A DNA stretch of 64,000 bases from Enterococcus gallinarum NBRC 100675 (GTDB taxonomy: Bacteria; Bacillota; Bacilli; Lactobacillales; Enterococcaceae), in assembly GCF_001544275.1 (NCBI RefSeq), contig NZ_BCQE01000014.1, positions 1 through 64,000 of the forward strand, given 5' to 3'. The translations under genes were made by a program, and so were the position numbers. Position 1 is the first letter of the stretch. Every line of letters starts with the position of its first letter. Shown in pieces: positions 34,601 to 42,692 of this stretch. The notes below the pieces were generated by a model. That model saw only the letters and a program-made list of their open reading frames with translations. It did not search any database and had not been told where the DNA came from.

Positions 34601-34679
34601 AACGGTTAGAGCACCTCTAGGCTGTTTTGAAAATGCTCTAACAGCTTATGCGAAGAAACTAGGGATCAACGTTGACTGA
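31671..34679 (+). CDS. fdrA: Fused AllF-AllG (FdrA + DUF1116) oxamate transcarbamylase subunit
   Basis: At 1002 aa this is a natural fusion. Residues 1-~515 match FdrA: succinyl-CoA-synthetase-like CoA/phosphate folds with GPDCGTG near 170 and VVGASGTGIQEVTTIIDRLG near 195. Residues ~530-1000 match DUF1116 (YlbE), with INVGLQSFNESILQYGGQ and MPCHHVQAVGPMGGITSANM. In E. coli these are separate proteins, which together with YlbF (AllH) were reported to be oxamic transcarbamylase: oxalurate + phosphate gives oxamate + carbamoyl phosphate. The downstream gene here is the AllH homologue. The ATG follows AAGGAGGAG. It is the first gene of the operon, read from a PucR-box promoter. Confidence 0.9.
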   Translation: MLNTVILKNNYQDSINLMLLTNTINDLDGVTMSQIMMGTDANKDILNNTGLLTSEAEAASPNDMMIVVDSEDEQIMEEVLPAIDAFLADLSAKGDDKEKPAAASWQEALTALPDANVALFSIPGEYGAAEMEKALKNGLHVFSFTDNVAIEDEVRLKKLAHEKGLLMMGPDCGTGIISSIPIAFTNVVSPGNIGVVGASGTGIQEVTTIIDRLGGGVVHAIGTGGRDLSDKVGAITVKDAIVALENHEPTDVICVISKPPAKEVRDEVVQLLQSISKPVVAIFLGEKPEAHEGKVYLAHTLEETAQIAVDLANEEAVKRNYFTKLEKPNVSVLEKDKVVKGLYSGGTLAAEAGMLISEALNLEGLVKQEGYILHSHGYDVIDLGDDIYTQGKPHPMIDPEVRIQKIEEYAEDEQTGIILFDVVLGYGAHEDMVGALLPAIEAAQTTAKTAGRDLYFVATVCGTTKDPQNYQDAVDRLKAAGVYVAESNAKAVQLALLLKGVEMSEADKAVEDYKGTTIDVPTVSEKVMELLTTKPRIINVGLQSFNESILQYGGQTEQFNWRPRASGNKKMIRILDALEDFEDQIAADNQEVTDKIKNAQPFLIDVVPAKTVIAELNEQQKTLLHAGPPIEWSEMTGPMQGSCIGAALFERWATNEEEARRLLESGEVRFMPCHHVQAVGPMGGITSANMPVFVVENRLTGNRAYCILNEGIGKVLRFGAYSQEVIDRLDWIKDVLGPTIAKALQLTEEGINLNVLIARSITMGDEFHQRNIAASLNFLKEISPLIIQTDIPEDQKYEVIKFLADTDQFFLNIMMATGKAIVDGARSETKGTVVTTMTRNGVNFGIRIAETEDEWHIAPVNTPKGLYFTGFTEADGNPDIGDSAITETVGVGAMAMVAAPGVTRFVGAGGFEDALETSNEMAKICLGHNSTFSIPTWDFQGTCLGIDIRKVVETGITPVINTGIAHKEAGVGQVGAGTVRAPLGCFENALTAYAKKLGINVD

Positions 34680-35478
34680 AAAAATCATTGCTAGTGATTA
34701 CCTGTTTCCGATCCAGCAATTTGGAGGAATGGGGAAAATCCATAGTGTATTTGATCGTTCATTTAATATTCAAGTCAATGAACAGTTGATCAACATCAAT
34801 AATTACCGCAGCTATCTGGCAGGATTTGGGATGTATTTACCTGAAGAACAGTTTCGGGCAATCATGCCTTATGTGGAGCCGGGAAATTTAGTCAAGATAC
34901 GTAGTCATGGTTTGACATTTTATAGTACCAAAGGAACGATTGTTTTGCCTTTGACAGATGTTGCTTTTGTTTCGCTGCAAGTGAAGGATCTTACCTTCAC
35001 TGCAGCGGAGCGAAACAGCTTAAAAGAAATACTGATCCAGCAAAATTTAGTAGAAAAAATTGGACTTCCTTTAGAAAAACGAGCCCTAGAAATTTTTGAA
35101 GCGTTGCGGCATCCCGAGCCAGATTGGCAGCAAGTGACTGCTTATCTAATTGGTCGAGGGAAGGGATTGACACCTAGCGGAGATGATTTATTAGTTGCTT
35201 ACCAAGCAATGCTTTATGCCTTTGACCAACCAGCTGAGAAGTTAGCAACTGCTCTAGCGGTTCCTTTGTCTACTACTGATGTCAGTAAAGCCTATATTTC
35301 CGCCTCTATCAAAGGTTATGTCAATTCATTGATCTATCGATTATTGACTGATTTGAAAAGCCAAGATCAGCAGCTGATCGAAAAAGATGTAAAGGATGTC
35401 ATGAAAATCGGCCATTCATCGGGCATTGATCTGTGTTTTGGCATGCTGCTAGCATTGGAATCAATCACTTTAGAATAG
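34672..35478 (+). CDS. allH: DUF2877 protein, AllH subunit of oxamate transcarbamylase
   Basis: The 268-aa product starts at a TTG that overlaps the end of the fusion gene by 8 bases (GTTGACTGA), so the two are translationally coupled. The DUF2877 signature is LIGRGKGLTPSGDDLLVAY near residues 165-180, and the C-terminus has GHSSGIDLCFGMLLALE. E. coli YlbF, the third component of oxamic transcarbamylase, belongs to this family. Having the subunits fused or coupled supports a stable complex. It is followed 15 bases later by the transporter gene. Confidence 0.88.
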   Translation: MTEKIIASDYLFPIQQFGGMGKIHSVFDRSFNIQVNEQLININNYRSYLAGFGMYLPEEQFRAIMPYVEPGNLVKIRSHGLTFYSTKGTIVLPLTDVAFVSLQVKDLTFTAAERNSLKEILIQQNLVEKIGLPLEKRALEIFEALRHPEPDWQQVTAYLIGRGKGLTPSGDDLLVAYQAMLYAFDQPAEKLATALAVPLSTTDVSKAYISASIKGYVNSLIYRLLTDLKSQDQQLIEKDVKDVMKIGHSSGIDLCFGMLLALESITLE

Positions 35479-35493
35479 AAAAGAGGAGAAATC

Positions 35494-36744
35494 ATGGAAT
35501 CTATCAACCAGCGACCAGCTGAAAAAGTAAGTAACAATTATTGGAAAAAAGTTGTTGCCATTTTCTTTGTGGGTTGGATCTTAATGTATGCCACAAGGAC
35601 GATCTTTAATCCAATCATGGGTGTGATCGGAGAACAATTCAATTTAAGCAATACGCAACTAGGTCTAGCAAATAGTATCTTCTTCTTGACCTATGCCATC
35701 GCCCAAATTCCTTTTGGGATCGTTGGGGACAAAATCGGACGAAAGCTAGTCATTGCCATTGGTTTTGTACTGCTGGCCGTGACCACGTATTTCAGTGGAT
35801 TAGCTACGAGTTTTGTCTTGTTCTTAGTAATTCGCGCACTTGCTGGTATCGGTCAAGGTGCGTATTATGGGCCTCAATACGCGCTATCAACAGAAGCGAT
35901 TCCAGATAACAAACGAACCGTTGGGAATGCGATTATCAACAGCGGAATGGCTTTTGGTACTTCTGGCGGGTATCTATTGTCAAGTAAACTTGTTTTGGAT
36001 AATGGCGATCATTGGAGCAAACCATTCTTTATCATGGCAATCCCAACATTGATTCTCGGTATCCTGTTTTACACGGTATTGAAAGAGAAAGTCATCCGTC
36101 CTGAAGATGAAGAAAAAGTGGTTAAAGAAGAAGGTCCAAAAGAAAAAATCTCTCTTAAACAAATTTTTTCTAATCGTAATTTAGTTGCTGCCTTTATCTT
36201 ATGTTTTACTAGCATTTATGCAAATTTCGTTATCATTACATGGTTACCACAATTTTTGATTGCAGAACGTGGATTTGAAGGAGCAAGTGTTGGATTTATT
36301 GCTTCTCTCGTCCCATGGGCTTCCATTCCTGGTGCCTTGATTTTTGCTCGGTTGAACGACAAAACAGGAGCAACGAAAAAATTGGTGTATTTCTTGGTAC
36401 CCCTTGCGACACTTTCAGTTTTTGCGATTGCCTTTGTTACAGACCGCACGATATTGATCGCCGTGTTGATTTTGTATGGATTGACGGGCAAGCTTGCTCT
36501 TGATCCAATCGTGGTGACATTTGTAACGAAAAATGCACCAGCCGGAGCGTTAGGCACGACACTTAGTGCCTACAACTTCATCGGAATGTCTGGTTCGATC
36601 CTCGCACCATATGTCACTGGATTTTTAGCAGATTCATTAGGATCAATGCAAGTTGGTTTTTACTTATCGTGTGTGTTGCTGCTGATCGGATTAGGAATAT
36701 TTGCCGTATTAGCGAAGGAAAATGAGAAGGAGACAGTAAAATGA
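35494..36744 (+). CDS. Major facilitator superfamily transporter, candidate ureide importer
   Basis: A 416-aa, 12-helix MFS carrier. The family loop motif GIVGDKIGRKLVIAIGFVLL lies near residues 75-95, with a central cytosolic loop rich in Lys/Glu near 205-225. The opening WKKVVAIFFVGWILMYATRT and the general pattern resemble the anion:cation symporter group that imports small organic acids. Set between the AllH homologue and carbamate kinase, it most likely brings in the pathway substrate, such as ureidoglycolate, allantoate or oxalurate. Its stop overlaps the carbamate kinase start (ATGA). Confidence 0.85.
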   Translation: MESINQRPAEKVSNNYWKKVVAIFFVGWILMYATRTIFNPIMGVIGEQFNLSNTQLGLANSIFFLTYAIAQIPFGIVGDKIGRKLVIAIGFVLLAVTTYFSGLATSFVLFLVIRALAGIGQGAYYGPQYALSTEAIPDNKRTVGNAIINSGMAFGTSGGYLLSSKLVLDNGDHWSKPFFIMAIPTLILGILFYTVLKEKVIRPEDEEKVVKEEGPKEKISLKQIFSNRNLVAAFILCFTSIYANFVIITWLPQFLIAERGFEGASVGFIASLVPWASIPGALIFARLNDKTGATKKLVYFLVPLATLSVFAIAFVTDRTILIAVLILYGLTGKLALDPIVVTFVTKNAPAGALGTTLSAYNFIGMSGSILAPYVTGFLADSLGSMQVGFYLSCVLLLIGLGIFAVLAKENEKETVK

Positions 36745-37673
36745 GTTTAAATGTGATCGCACTAGGCGGAAATGCCATTTTGGATAAAGACCCTAGTGAT
36801 AGTGGACAAAAAGCGGTAGTTGCTCAAGCAGCCAAATATATTGCTGATTTTGTTGAAAAAGGAGAACAAGTGATTTTGTGTCATGGAAATGGCCCACAAG
36901 TCGGTAATTTGCTGCTTCAGCAAAAAGCTGGTGAAAGCGAAAAAAATCCACAGCTGAAATTGGATACCTGTGTTGCGATGACACAAGGAAGTATCGGCTA
37001 TTGGTTGCAACATGCACTAACCAATGAATTTGCCCAACGAGGTGTGCCGCAGTCTGTGATTTCTTTAGTCACACAAGTCAGAGTGGATAAAAACGATCCT
37101 TCTTTCCAGAAACCATCGAAACCGATTGGTCCTTTTTATGATAAAGAAGAAGCGGAAGCAGCGATGGCTAAAACCGGGGGTGTTTATCAAGAAGATGCCG
37201 GACGGGGCTACCGAAAAGTAGTTCCTTCTCCGATGCCACAAGAAATCGTAGAAAAAGACGTGATCAAGACCCTAGTCGATGCTGGGGTAATCACGATTTG
37301 TGCTGGAGGTGGTGGGGTACCTGTTTATCAAGAAAATCAGCACTATGTTGGCGTGGAAGCAGTCAATGACAAAGATTTTGCAGCCAAGGTTTTGGCAGAC
37401 AATGTCCAAGCAGATCGTCTGATTATTTTAACGGGTGTTGATAATATCTACATTAACTACAATCAACCAGACCAACAAGCTCTCAAAGAAATCACTGTCG
37501 ATCAAGCAGAACAGTACATTGAAGAAGGACACTTTGCTGCTGGCAGTATGTTACCGAAGATCCAGGCAGCCATCGGCTTTGTAAACGAGGATGCGTCAAG
37601 GACAGCGATCATTACCTCGATTGAAAATTTAGCTGTACTTGATCAACAGGTAGGGACTATACTCCGCAAATAA
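36741..37673 (+). CDS. arcC: Carbamate kinase (AllK-type, by context)
   Basis: The 310-aa protein is a full-length carbamate kinase: ALGGNAILDK, then VILCHGNGPQVGNLL, MTQGSIGYWLQ, the PIGPFY loop, RKVVPSPMPQEIVE, ICAGGGGVPVY and MLPKIQAAIGFV. It transfers phosphate from carbamoyl phosphate to ADP, giving ATP, ammonia and CO2. Because it is in the operon with oxamate transcarbamylase genes and no arginine deiminase or ornithine transcarbamylase is nearby, it corresponds to E. coli YbcF/AllK rather than the arginine-pathway ArcC. The start overlaps the MFS gene by 4 bases. This is the ATP-yielding step of the pathway. Confidence 0.95.
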   Translation: MSLNVIALGGNAILDKDPSDSGQKAVVAQAAKYIADFVEKGEQVILCHGNGPQVGNLLLQQKAGESEKNPQLKLDTCVAMTQGSIGYWLQHALTNEFAQRGVPQSVISLVTQVRVDKNDPSFQKPSKPIGPFYDKEEAEAAMAKTGGVYQEDAGRGYRKVVPSPMPQEIVEKDVIKTLVDAGVITICAGGGGVPVYQENQHYVGVEAVNDKDFAAKVLADNVQADRLIILTGVDNIYINYNQPDQQALKEITVDQAEQYIEEGHFAAGSMLPKIQAAIGFVNEDASRTAIITSIENLAVLDQQVGTILRK

Positions 37674-37686
37674 AGAGGGGATCAAG

Positions 37687-38904
37687 GTGAAAATAAAAAA
37701 AATACCAATGGTCACACAAATCGTTATTGCTGTTTTGCTGGGGATCGTTTTTGGATTGCTGTTTTCACAAGCGGGCGTTCACTTAAAAATCGTTGGCGAT
37801 ATTTTTCTACGGCTCATGCAAATGGCAATACCGGTATTGATCTTAGGGCAAATCATTCAGGCTGTGGGGGGCATTGCCCCCAAAGAATTGACACGGTTAG
37901 GTGGGAAAACAATCGCGGTCTTCGGGATTTCCTCCTTACTTGCTGCGGCTTGGGGTGTCGCAATGGCAGTTTTCTTTACCCCTGGTAAAGGGATCGATTT
38001 TTCACAAACCGTTGCTGACACTGTCCAAGCGCAAGAAATCTCACCATCGGAGACGCTGATCAATTTTATTCCTACCAATATTTTCGATGCCTTGTCAAAA
38101 GGATCGATCATTCAGATCATCGTTTTTGCCCTGTTTTTTGGGATTGCTTTAAATCGTTTTTTGCAAAAGAATCCACAGTCGCAATTATTAACGATCATTG
38201 TTGACTTCAATGAAGTCGTGCTGACGATCATCCGCTATGTCATGATTTTAGCGCCCATCGGGATCTTTGCACTGATTGCTTCAACAATCAGTTCTTTGGG
38301 GTTACAGATCATTTTACCTCTAGGAAAGTATCTTCTAATCTATGGGTTAGCCACACTGACGTTTCTTGCCTTATGGATTGTTGCTTTGATGATCTATTGT
38401 CGCGTGAATCCATGGCGCTTGATCCAAAATATGAAAAATATGACCATTATGGCATTAGCGACTACCTCGTCTGCCATCACATTACCGGTCGCTATGGAAG
38501 AAGCTCAACATAAGCTAGGATTAAGCAGCCGTATCACAAATCTAGTCTTACCACTAGGAATGTCTTTAAATAGTAATGGTTCTGCGATGCATATGGCGAT
38601 CACAGTGATGACGATTGCCCAGATGTATCAAATGCCTTTTGATTTGATCCAAATGATTACAGTGGCTGTCACTGCAACATTCGTGTCCTTGGCGAATGCG
38701 GTTGTTCCAGGAGCTGGCCTCGTTTCACTGGCGATTGTTGTCCCTCAATTAGGACTCCCAATCGAGAGTATCGCGATTTTTGCTGGTGTAGAATGGTTTG
38801 TCGGCATGCTGCGAACGATTTTGAATGTCAATTCAGATGTTTATTCTGCTATGATCATTGCGAAATCGGCGGATGAATTGGACTATCAGACATTTAATCA
38901 ATAA
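37687..38904 (+). CDS. Dicarboxylate/amino-acid:cation symporter (DAACS family)
   Basis: The 405-aa protein starts at GTG after GGGGATC. It shows the GltP/DctA family features: eight membrane helices, a Ser-rich loop in IMALATTSSAITLPVAMEEA, the NSNGSAMHMAITVMTIA helix (the NMDGT-equivalent region) and AGLVSLAIVVPQLGLP near the second hairpin. Family members move glutamate, aspartate or C4-dicarboxylates with Na+ or H+. As part of this operon it may export or take up oxamate, oxalurate or a related anion, possibly giving the cluster both an entry and an exit carrier. Direction and substrate are inferred only. Confidence 0.87.
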   Translation: MKIKKIPMVTQIVIAVLLGIVFGLLFSQAGVHLKIVGDIFLRLMQMAIPVLILGQIIQAVGGIAPKELTRLGGKTIAVFGISSLLAAAWGVAMAVFFTPGKGIDFSQTVADTVQAQEISPSETLINFIPTNIFDALSKGSIIQIIVFALFFGIALNRFLQKNPQSQLLTIIVDFNEVVLTIIRYVMILAPIGIFALIASTISSLGLQIILPLGKYLLIYGLATLTFLALWIVALMIYCRVNPWRLIQNMKNMTIMALATTSSAITLPVAMEEAQHKLGLSSRITNLVLPLGMSLNSNGSAMHMAITVMTIAQMYQMPFDLIQMITVAVTATFVSLANAVVPGAGLVSLAIVVPQLGLPIESIAIFAGVEWFVGMLRTILNVNSDVYSAMIIAKSADELDYQTFNQ

Positions 38905-38907
38905 GAG

Positions 38908-38949
38908 AAAGGAGAAGTCGCTGTTGTCACTATCAGGTACTTCTCCTTT
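38908..38949 (+). terminator. Intra-operon hairpin between the symporter and allD genes
   Basis: AAAGGAGAAGT (38908-38918) pairs perfectly with ACTTCTCCTTT (38939-38949) around a 20-base loop, followed by ATTGTT only. It is probably a weak terminator or an mRNA processing/stabilising element that sets the ratio between upstream genes and allD. Confidence 0.55.
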
Positions 38950-38970
38950 ATTGTTAAAGGAGGATTCACG

Positions 38971-40032
38971 ATGGAAGAACTAGTCACTCTTTCTATTACT
39001 CAATTGGAAGAATTGATGAAGAAAAAACTGATCGCTGCTGGATTGCCGCAAGAAGCTGCCAGCGAAACGGCGAAACATTTAGCTATTGCAGATGCAACAG
39101 GTGTCCATTCCCACGGTGCTGTACGCATGGACTATTATGCAGAACGGATCGCTAAAGGCGGAATCACACTGGCGCCTAAATTATCTTTTGAGAAAACCGG
39201 TCCTGCTACAGGGATTTTTCATGGCGACAATGGTATGGGACAATACGTCTGTAATGAAGCGATGAAGATTGCGATCCATCTTGCCAAAGAAGCTGGAATT
39301 GCCTATGTCGGTGTCGAACAAACCAGTCATAGTGGTACTATGGCTTATTATGTCAAAAAAGCGGCAGAAGAAGAGTTGATCGCATTAGCGATGTGTCAAT
39401 CAGATCCAATGGCAGTTCCCTTTGGCGGTACCCGCAATTACTTTGGCACGAACCCAATTGCATTTGCTGCGCCACGAGCGGGACATGAGCCCATTGTTTT
39501 TGATATGGCTACCACCGTTCAAGCGTGGGGCAAAATACTCGATGCCCGAGCCAAAAATCAGCCGATCCCAGAGAATTGGGCAGTGGACGAGACAGGACAA
39601 CCAACCACAGACCCTACGGCCGTTAAAGGATTATTACCGATCGCTGGCGCCAAGGGCTATGGCTTGATGATGATGGTGGATATTTTAGCCGGTTCACTGT
39701 TAGGACTGCCTTTCGGAAAACATGTATCTTCTATGTATGCCGATCTCACTGAAAAAAGACGCCTAGGACAAATGTTTCTAGTCATTGATCCCAAACGCTT
39801 TACGGATCTTTCGGCATTTAAAGAACAGATGGATCAAATGGTAAATGAATTACATGAAATTCCGCCTGTAGAAGGACAATCAACGGTCTATTATCCAGGC
39901 GAGGTCAGTCAACTACAGTTTGAGAAAGCAAAGCAAGATGGCGTACAGATTCCGCGTTCCATCTACGAGTACTTGATCAGTGAAACCATCCACCAGAACA
40001 AGTATGGAGGGCAAGATGCATTTGCGAAGTAG
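38971..40032 (+). CDS. allD: Ureidoglycolate dehydrogenase-like oxidoreductase (AllD family)
   Basis: The 353-aa protein belongs to the malate/L-lactate/ureidoglycolate dehydrogenase family, which has a non-Rossmann NAD fold. Key features: ATGVHSHGAVRMDYYAERI (catalytic His region), GVEQTSHSGTMAYYVKKA, FGTNPIAFAAP, and AGAKGYGLMMMVDILAGSLL followed by GLPFGKHVSSMYADL. The last two segments are very close to E. coli AllD, better than to YlbC or malate dehydrogenases. AllD oxidises (S)-ureidoglycolate to oxalurate with NAD+. That product is the substrate of the transcarbamylase encoded upstream, so the assignment fits the cluster. ATG follows AAAGGAGG. Confidence 0.85.
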   Translation: MEELVTLSITQLEELMKKKLIAAGLPQEAASETAKHLAIADATGVHSHGAVRMDYYAERIAKGGITLAPKLSFEKTGPATGIFHGDNGMGQYVCNEAMKIAIHLAKEAGIAYVGVEQTSHSGTMAYYVKKAAEEELIALAMCQSDPMAVPFGGTRNYFGTNPIAFAAPRAGHEPIVFDMATTVQAWGKILDARAKNQPIPENWAVDETGQPTTDPTAVKGLLPIAGAKGYGLMMMVDILAGSLLGLPFGKHVSSMYADLTEKRRLGQMFLVIDPKRFTDLSAFKEQMDQMVNELHEIPPVEGQSTVYYPGEVSQLQFEKAKQDGVQIPRSIYEYLISETIHQNKYGGQDAFAK

Positions 40033-40102
40033 GTGCTGAGGAGTCTATATCCGTTTTAAGAAGCAAGCCAAAAAGAATTTATAAAAATGAACCACGTTTT
40101 CG

Positions 40103-40130
40103 ATCCGATCCCTTTGTCCAAGGATCGGAT
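40103..40130 (+). terminator. Hairpin ending the ureide/oxamate operon
   Basis: ATCCGATCC and GGATCGGAT form a perfect 9-bp stem with a 10-base loop, followed by TATTTGCATTTTC. The T-run is interrupted, so termination may be partial. Confidence 0.65.
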
Positions 40131-40280
40131 TATTTGCATTTTCATTGAACAATGCGGCTTTTTTGAAGTAAATATCATGATCCCTTTTCTTAATTTCTTA
40201 AGAAGTGAAAAAGCATCTTGTGAGAAAAGAAACTTTTCATTATACTTCAAGTAATTGAAAACAAAAGGTGGGTTTTCCCC

Positions 40281-41642
40281 GTGAAAGAGCATAAAAAAAT
40301 AGCAGCAATTCGGGTAGCGTTAGCTGTCGGTTTGACACTGATTGTGATTGGACTAGTCATCTGGTTCGTCATTGGCTTTTCTGTAGGACGAGTGGTCAGT
40401 TCGAGTGGTTCAAAATCATCAACTGTAGAGACTTCTCAAGTAAACCAATCCGCTATCAAAGAACAGCCCGTTACTTATTTTAATCAATTTCTGCCCTTTG
40501 AAAGCGAATTTAACTATGATCCGAATACACAAGGATTTAATTTATTTTATGATTTGATGCGCTATTTTTCTTCTGTGAAGGTGCAAGAAGATGTACGGAT
40601 CGACTCTTACAGTGTGAGTGGCGCAACCTATCAAGATGGACTGCTGACGGTAAAATTTACTGTGTGGCCCAAGTCGATCAATCGAGAGACGATGACATCT
40701 TATTGGGGAAAAGTTTCCGATGACGGTTCTGTGCGGGATATTTGTTGGCAAGTTAAGGTTGCTACGACTGCTCAAGGGGATAAAGCAATCACGAATGTAG
40801 ATGCGGGAGATCTAAGTACGATCACCGATAAGAACAATCAAATGACAACCTCAAAGGAAACGAATCAGACGATTGCGTATAAAACAGAAATTGGTAAGAG
40901 CCAATTGAAATTAACTTATGATAGTTGGAAACATCAAATCATTCTGCCCTATCCGTTAGATGATTTTTTTGGCGGCGAGTATAGTGGCGACAAACAAGCG
41001 CTGATCGCTGGCAGCTATATTTTGACTCCTGAACGGACTGGATTTATCCGAACGGAATATGCTAGTGAGGGCAGTCCAACTCAAAATGTCTATTATACTT
41101 ATACGGAAAATCAAGGAAATACGTGGAAGAATGTTGCTCTGGCAGAGCAGACAGCAGCTATACGTTTTCGCAAATTGACATTTGGCCAAGACGGTTTTGG
41201 TTACATTTTCTTATCTGGTGGCCGCGTAATGGGGCAGGAAGGTTATCTCTCATATGTGACCCAAGATGGTGGCAAGACTTGGCATGAAAAGCAAGTGGCT
41301 AAGGGAATCAGCCAACTCTTGACGGACGCGTGCTATCTCAACGAGAATGTTGGCTTTATGAGTTTCGGCGGAGTAACGCCAACAGAACCAAGCCTCTATG
41401 TGACGACAGACGGAGGAAACACATGGCTGGAAGCTGCTTTTGAAATGCCTGATGAATGGAAGAAGGTTTTCGTGGTTGCTGAAGCACCTTATCTAGAAGA
41501 TGGAAAGTTGAAAATCATGGTCAATCAAGGTCCCATGGGGGATTACAAAGGTGGTACAGTCAAAGGCGTATTTACCTCAGAGGACAATGGCATGACGTGG
41601 ACGTATGTCTCTGAAATAGATTCAACGACTGATGAAGGCTAA
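40281..41642 (+). CDS. Membrane-anchored protein with BNR/sialidase-type repeats
   Basis: The GTG start follows AAGGTGG. The 453-aa product has one N-terminal membrane helix (about residues 10-32; LTLIVIGLVIWFVIGFSVG) and a long extracellular part. Four BNR (Asp-box-like) repeats occur: YTENQGNTW, VTQDGGKTW, VTTDGGNTW and TSEDNGMTW, roughly in residues 270-445, so a beta-propeller is likely. The Asp-boxes are structural and do not prove sialidase activity; no catalytic Tyr/Glu or Arg triad could be placed. A surface-exposed binding or assembly-factor role is equally possible. It stands alone after the oxamate cluster. Confidence 0.78.
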   Translation: MKEHKKIAAIRVALAVGLTLIVIGLVIWFVIGFSVGRVVSSSGSKSSTVETSQVNQSAIKEQPVTYFNQFLPFESEFNYDPNTQGFNLFYDLMRYFSSVKVQEDVRIDSYSVSGATYQDGLLTVKFTVWPKSINRETMTSYWGKVSDDGSVRDICWQVKVATTAQGDKAITNVDAGDLSTITDKNNQMTTSKETNQTIAYKTEIGKSQLKLTYDSWKHQIILPYPLDDFFGGEYSGDKQALIAGSYILTPERTGFIRTEYASEGSPTQNVYYTYTENQGNTWKNVALAEQTAAIRFRKLTFGQDGFGYIFLSGGRVMGQEGYLSYVTQDGGKTWHEKQVAKGISQLLTDACYLNENVGFMSFGGVTPTEPSLYVTTDGGNTWLEAAFEMPDEWKKVFVVAEAPYLEDGKLKIMVNQGPMGDYKGGTVKGVFTSEDNGMTWTYVSEIDSTTDEG

Positions 41643-41713
41643 GCTCGATTAAATTTTGTTTAAAAGTCAGCGACAAAAACTGTAGAAGATCACTATAGAA
41701 GTTCTCAAAAGAA

Positions 41714-41741
41714 TTGCAAGAAATTTTTTTTGTGATAGACT
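41714..41741 (+). promoter_or_regulatory. Promoter of the SSB paralogue
   Basis: TTGCAA (41714-41719), a 16-bp spacer and TAGACT (41736-41741) with an upstream TG (extended -10). Confidence 0.65.
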
Positions 41742-41796
41742 ATGGCTAATCTTGCATGAGTGCGAGTCTAAATAAAATGTAGAGTGAGGGAGTAAC

Positions 41797-42258
41797 GTGG
41801 CAACGAACAAGGTGATCCTTACTGGGAAAATCAATGAGATGCCCAGTCGAGAACAACTGGCTTCTGCAGCAGCAAATAATACGTGTGTACGGTTTAATTT
41901 AGCAGTCGCTGCACAGTGGCAAACAAGCGAACAGTTGCAAACAGAATGGTTTGCTTGTGTGATCAATGGCAAGCAAGCAGAAACTTTTTTGCGGTATACT
42001 CAGAAAGGTGCAAGTGTTAAAATCAATGGACATTTGCATATGTGTCCTTTTGAAACCAAGGAAGGACAATCTGTCTATGGTGCCGAAGTTGTAGTAGATA
42101 GTTTCCAATTGCTGGAATTGCCGCCAGAATGTCTACAGGAAACCGTCGAATCGATCGCTCAACCTGCAGTCTCACCTAATCCTCGTCAGGAAGCTTCTGA
42201 TACGGATACATTGAAAAATCAAGTATTGGAATTTTTGAAGGATGAACATTTTATTTAA
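41797..42258 (+). CDS. Single-stranded DNA-binding protein paralogue (OB fold)
   Basis: The GTG start follows GAGGGAG. The 153-aa protein has an SSB-type OB fold in residues 4-108: NKVILTGKINEMPS, CVRFNLAVAAQW, WFACVINGKQAETFLRYTQ, GASVKINGHLHM and YGAEVVVDSFQLLE. The replicative SSB of Firmicutes ends in an acidic DDDLPF-type tip that recruits partners. Here the short tail ends KDEHFI, with only a partial match. It is therefore an accessory SSB, possibly for recombination or competence, with altered partner binding. It is a single gene under an extended -10 promoter. Confidence 0.85.
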   Translation: MATNKVILTGKINEMPSREQLASAAANNTCVRFNLAVAAQWQTSEQLQTEWFACVINGKQAETFLRYTQKGASVKINGHLHMCPFETKEGQSVYGAEVVVDSFQLLELPPECLQETVESIAQPAVSPNPRQEASDTDTLKNQVLEFLKDEHFI

Positions 42259-42692
42259 GCTCTAAAAGGATGATGCCCATTTTTTCATCTTCTGAACTGG
42301 TATCGGACATCCTATTTCAAAAAAAGTGTGGCAAAAAAGAGACGGAAATGACCTTCATAAGCCTGCTCAAACGAGTAATGGTTCGTCGATTATTAAAATA
42401 GTGAATAACAAAGTGTTGAAAAACGAAACTTTTTTAAGAAAAGACTTCCCATGCAGGAAGTCTTTTTTTGGGGAGCAGATTTCTTTGTGGGCGGATTATG
42501 AAAAACTTTTTTTTGTGCCAAATAATGGCGTCCTTTGTCTTGACAGACTAAGGATTATCAAGACAAAAGAGAAAAAAGAACAAGAAGAATTCTTTCAGAA
42601 TAGGAAAAGAATAAAGGGTCTTTTTTTATCATCAAGTGATGAAAAGGACTATAAGAAAGTCAATCATTTTTAAAAAAAATTAATAAAAATTC
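42259..42692. other. Intergenic region between the SSB paralogue and the ABC leader
   Basis: No convincing gene. It holds a terminator-like hairpin at 42439-42471 and a 10-bp inverted repeat (TTGTCTTGA and TCAAGACAA near 42535-42570) without T-run. The 115-codon frame across it has no ribosome-binding site and is Lys/Phe-biased. Confidence 0.45.
42439..42471 (+). terminator. Terminator-like hairpin downstream of the SSB paralogue
   Basis: AAAAGACTTCC pairs with GGAAGTCTTTT around a 6-base loop, with a T-run in the 3' arm. Confidence 0.75.

Noticed and set aside
42326-42673. 115-codon plus-strand ORF between the SSB and ABC genes
   Set aside because: It crosses a terminator-like hairpin, lacks a ribosome-binding site and has a low-complexity composition.
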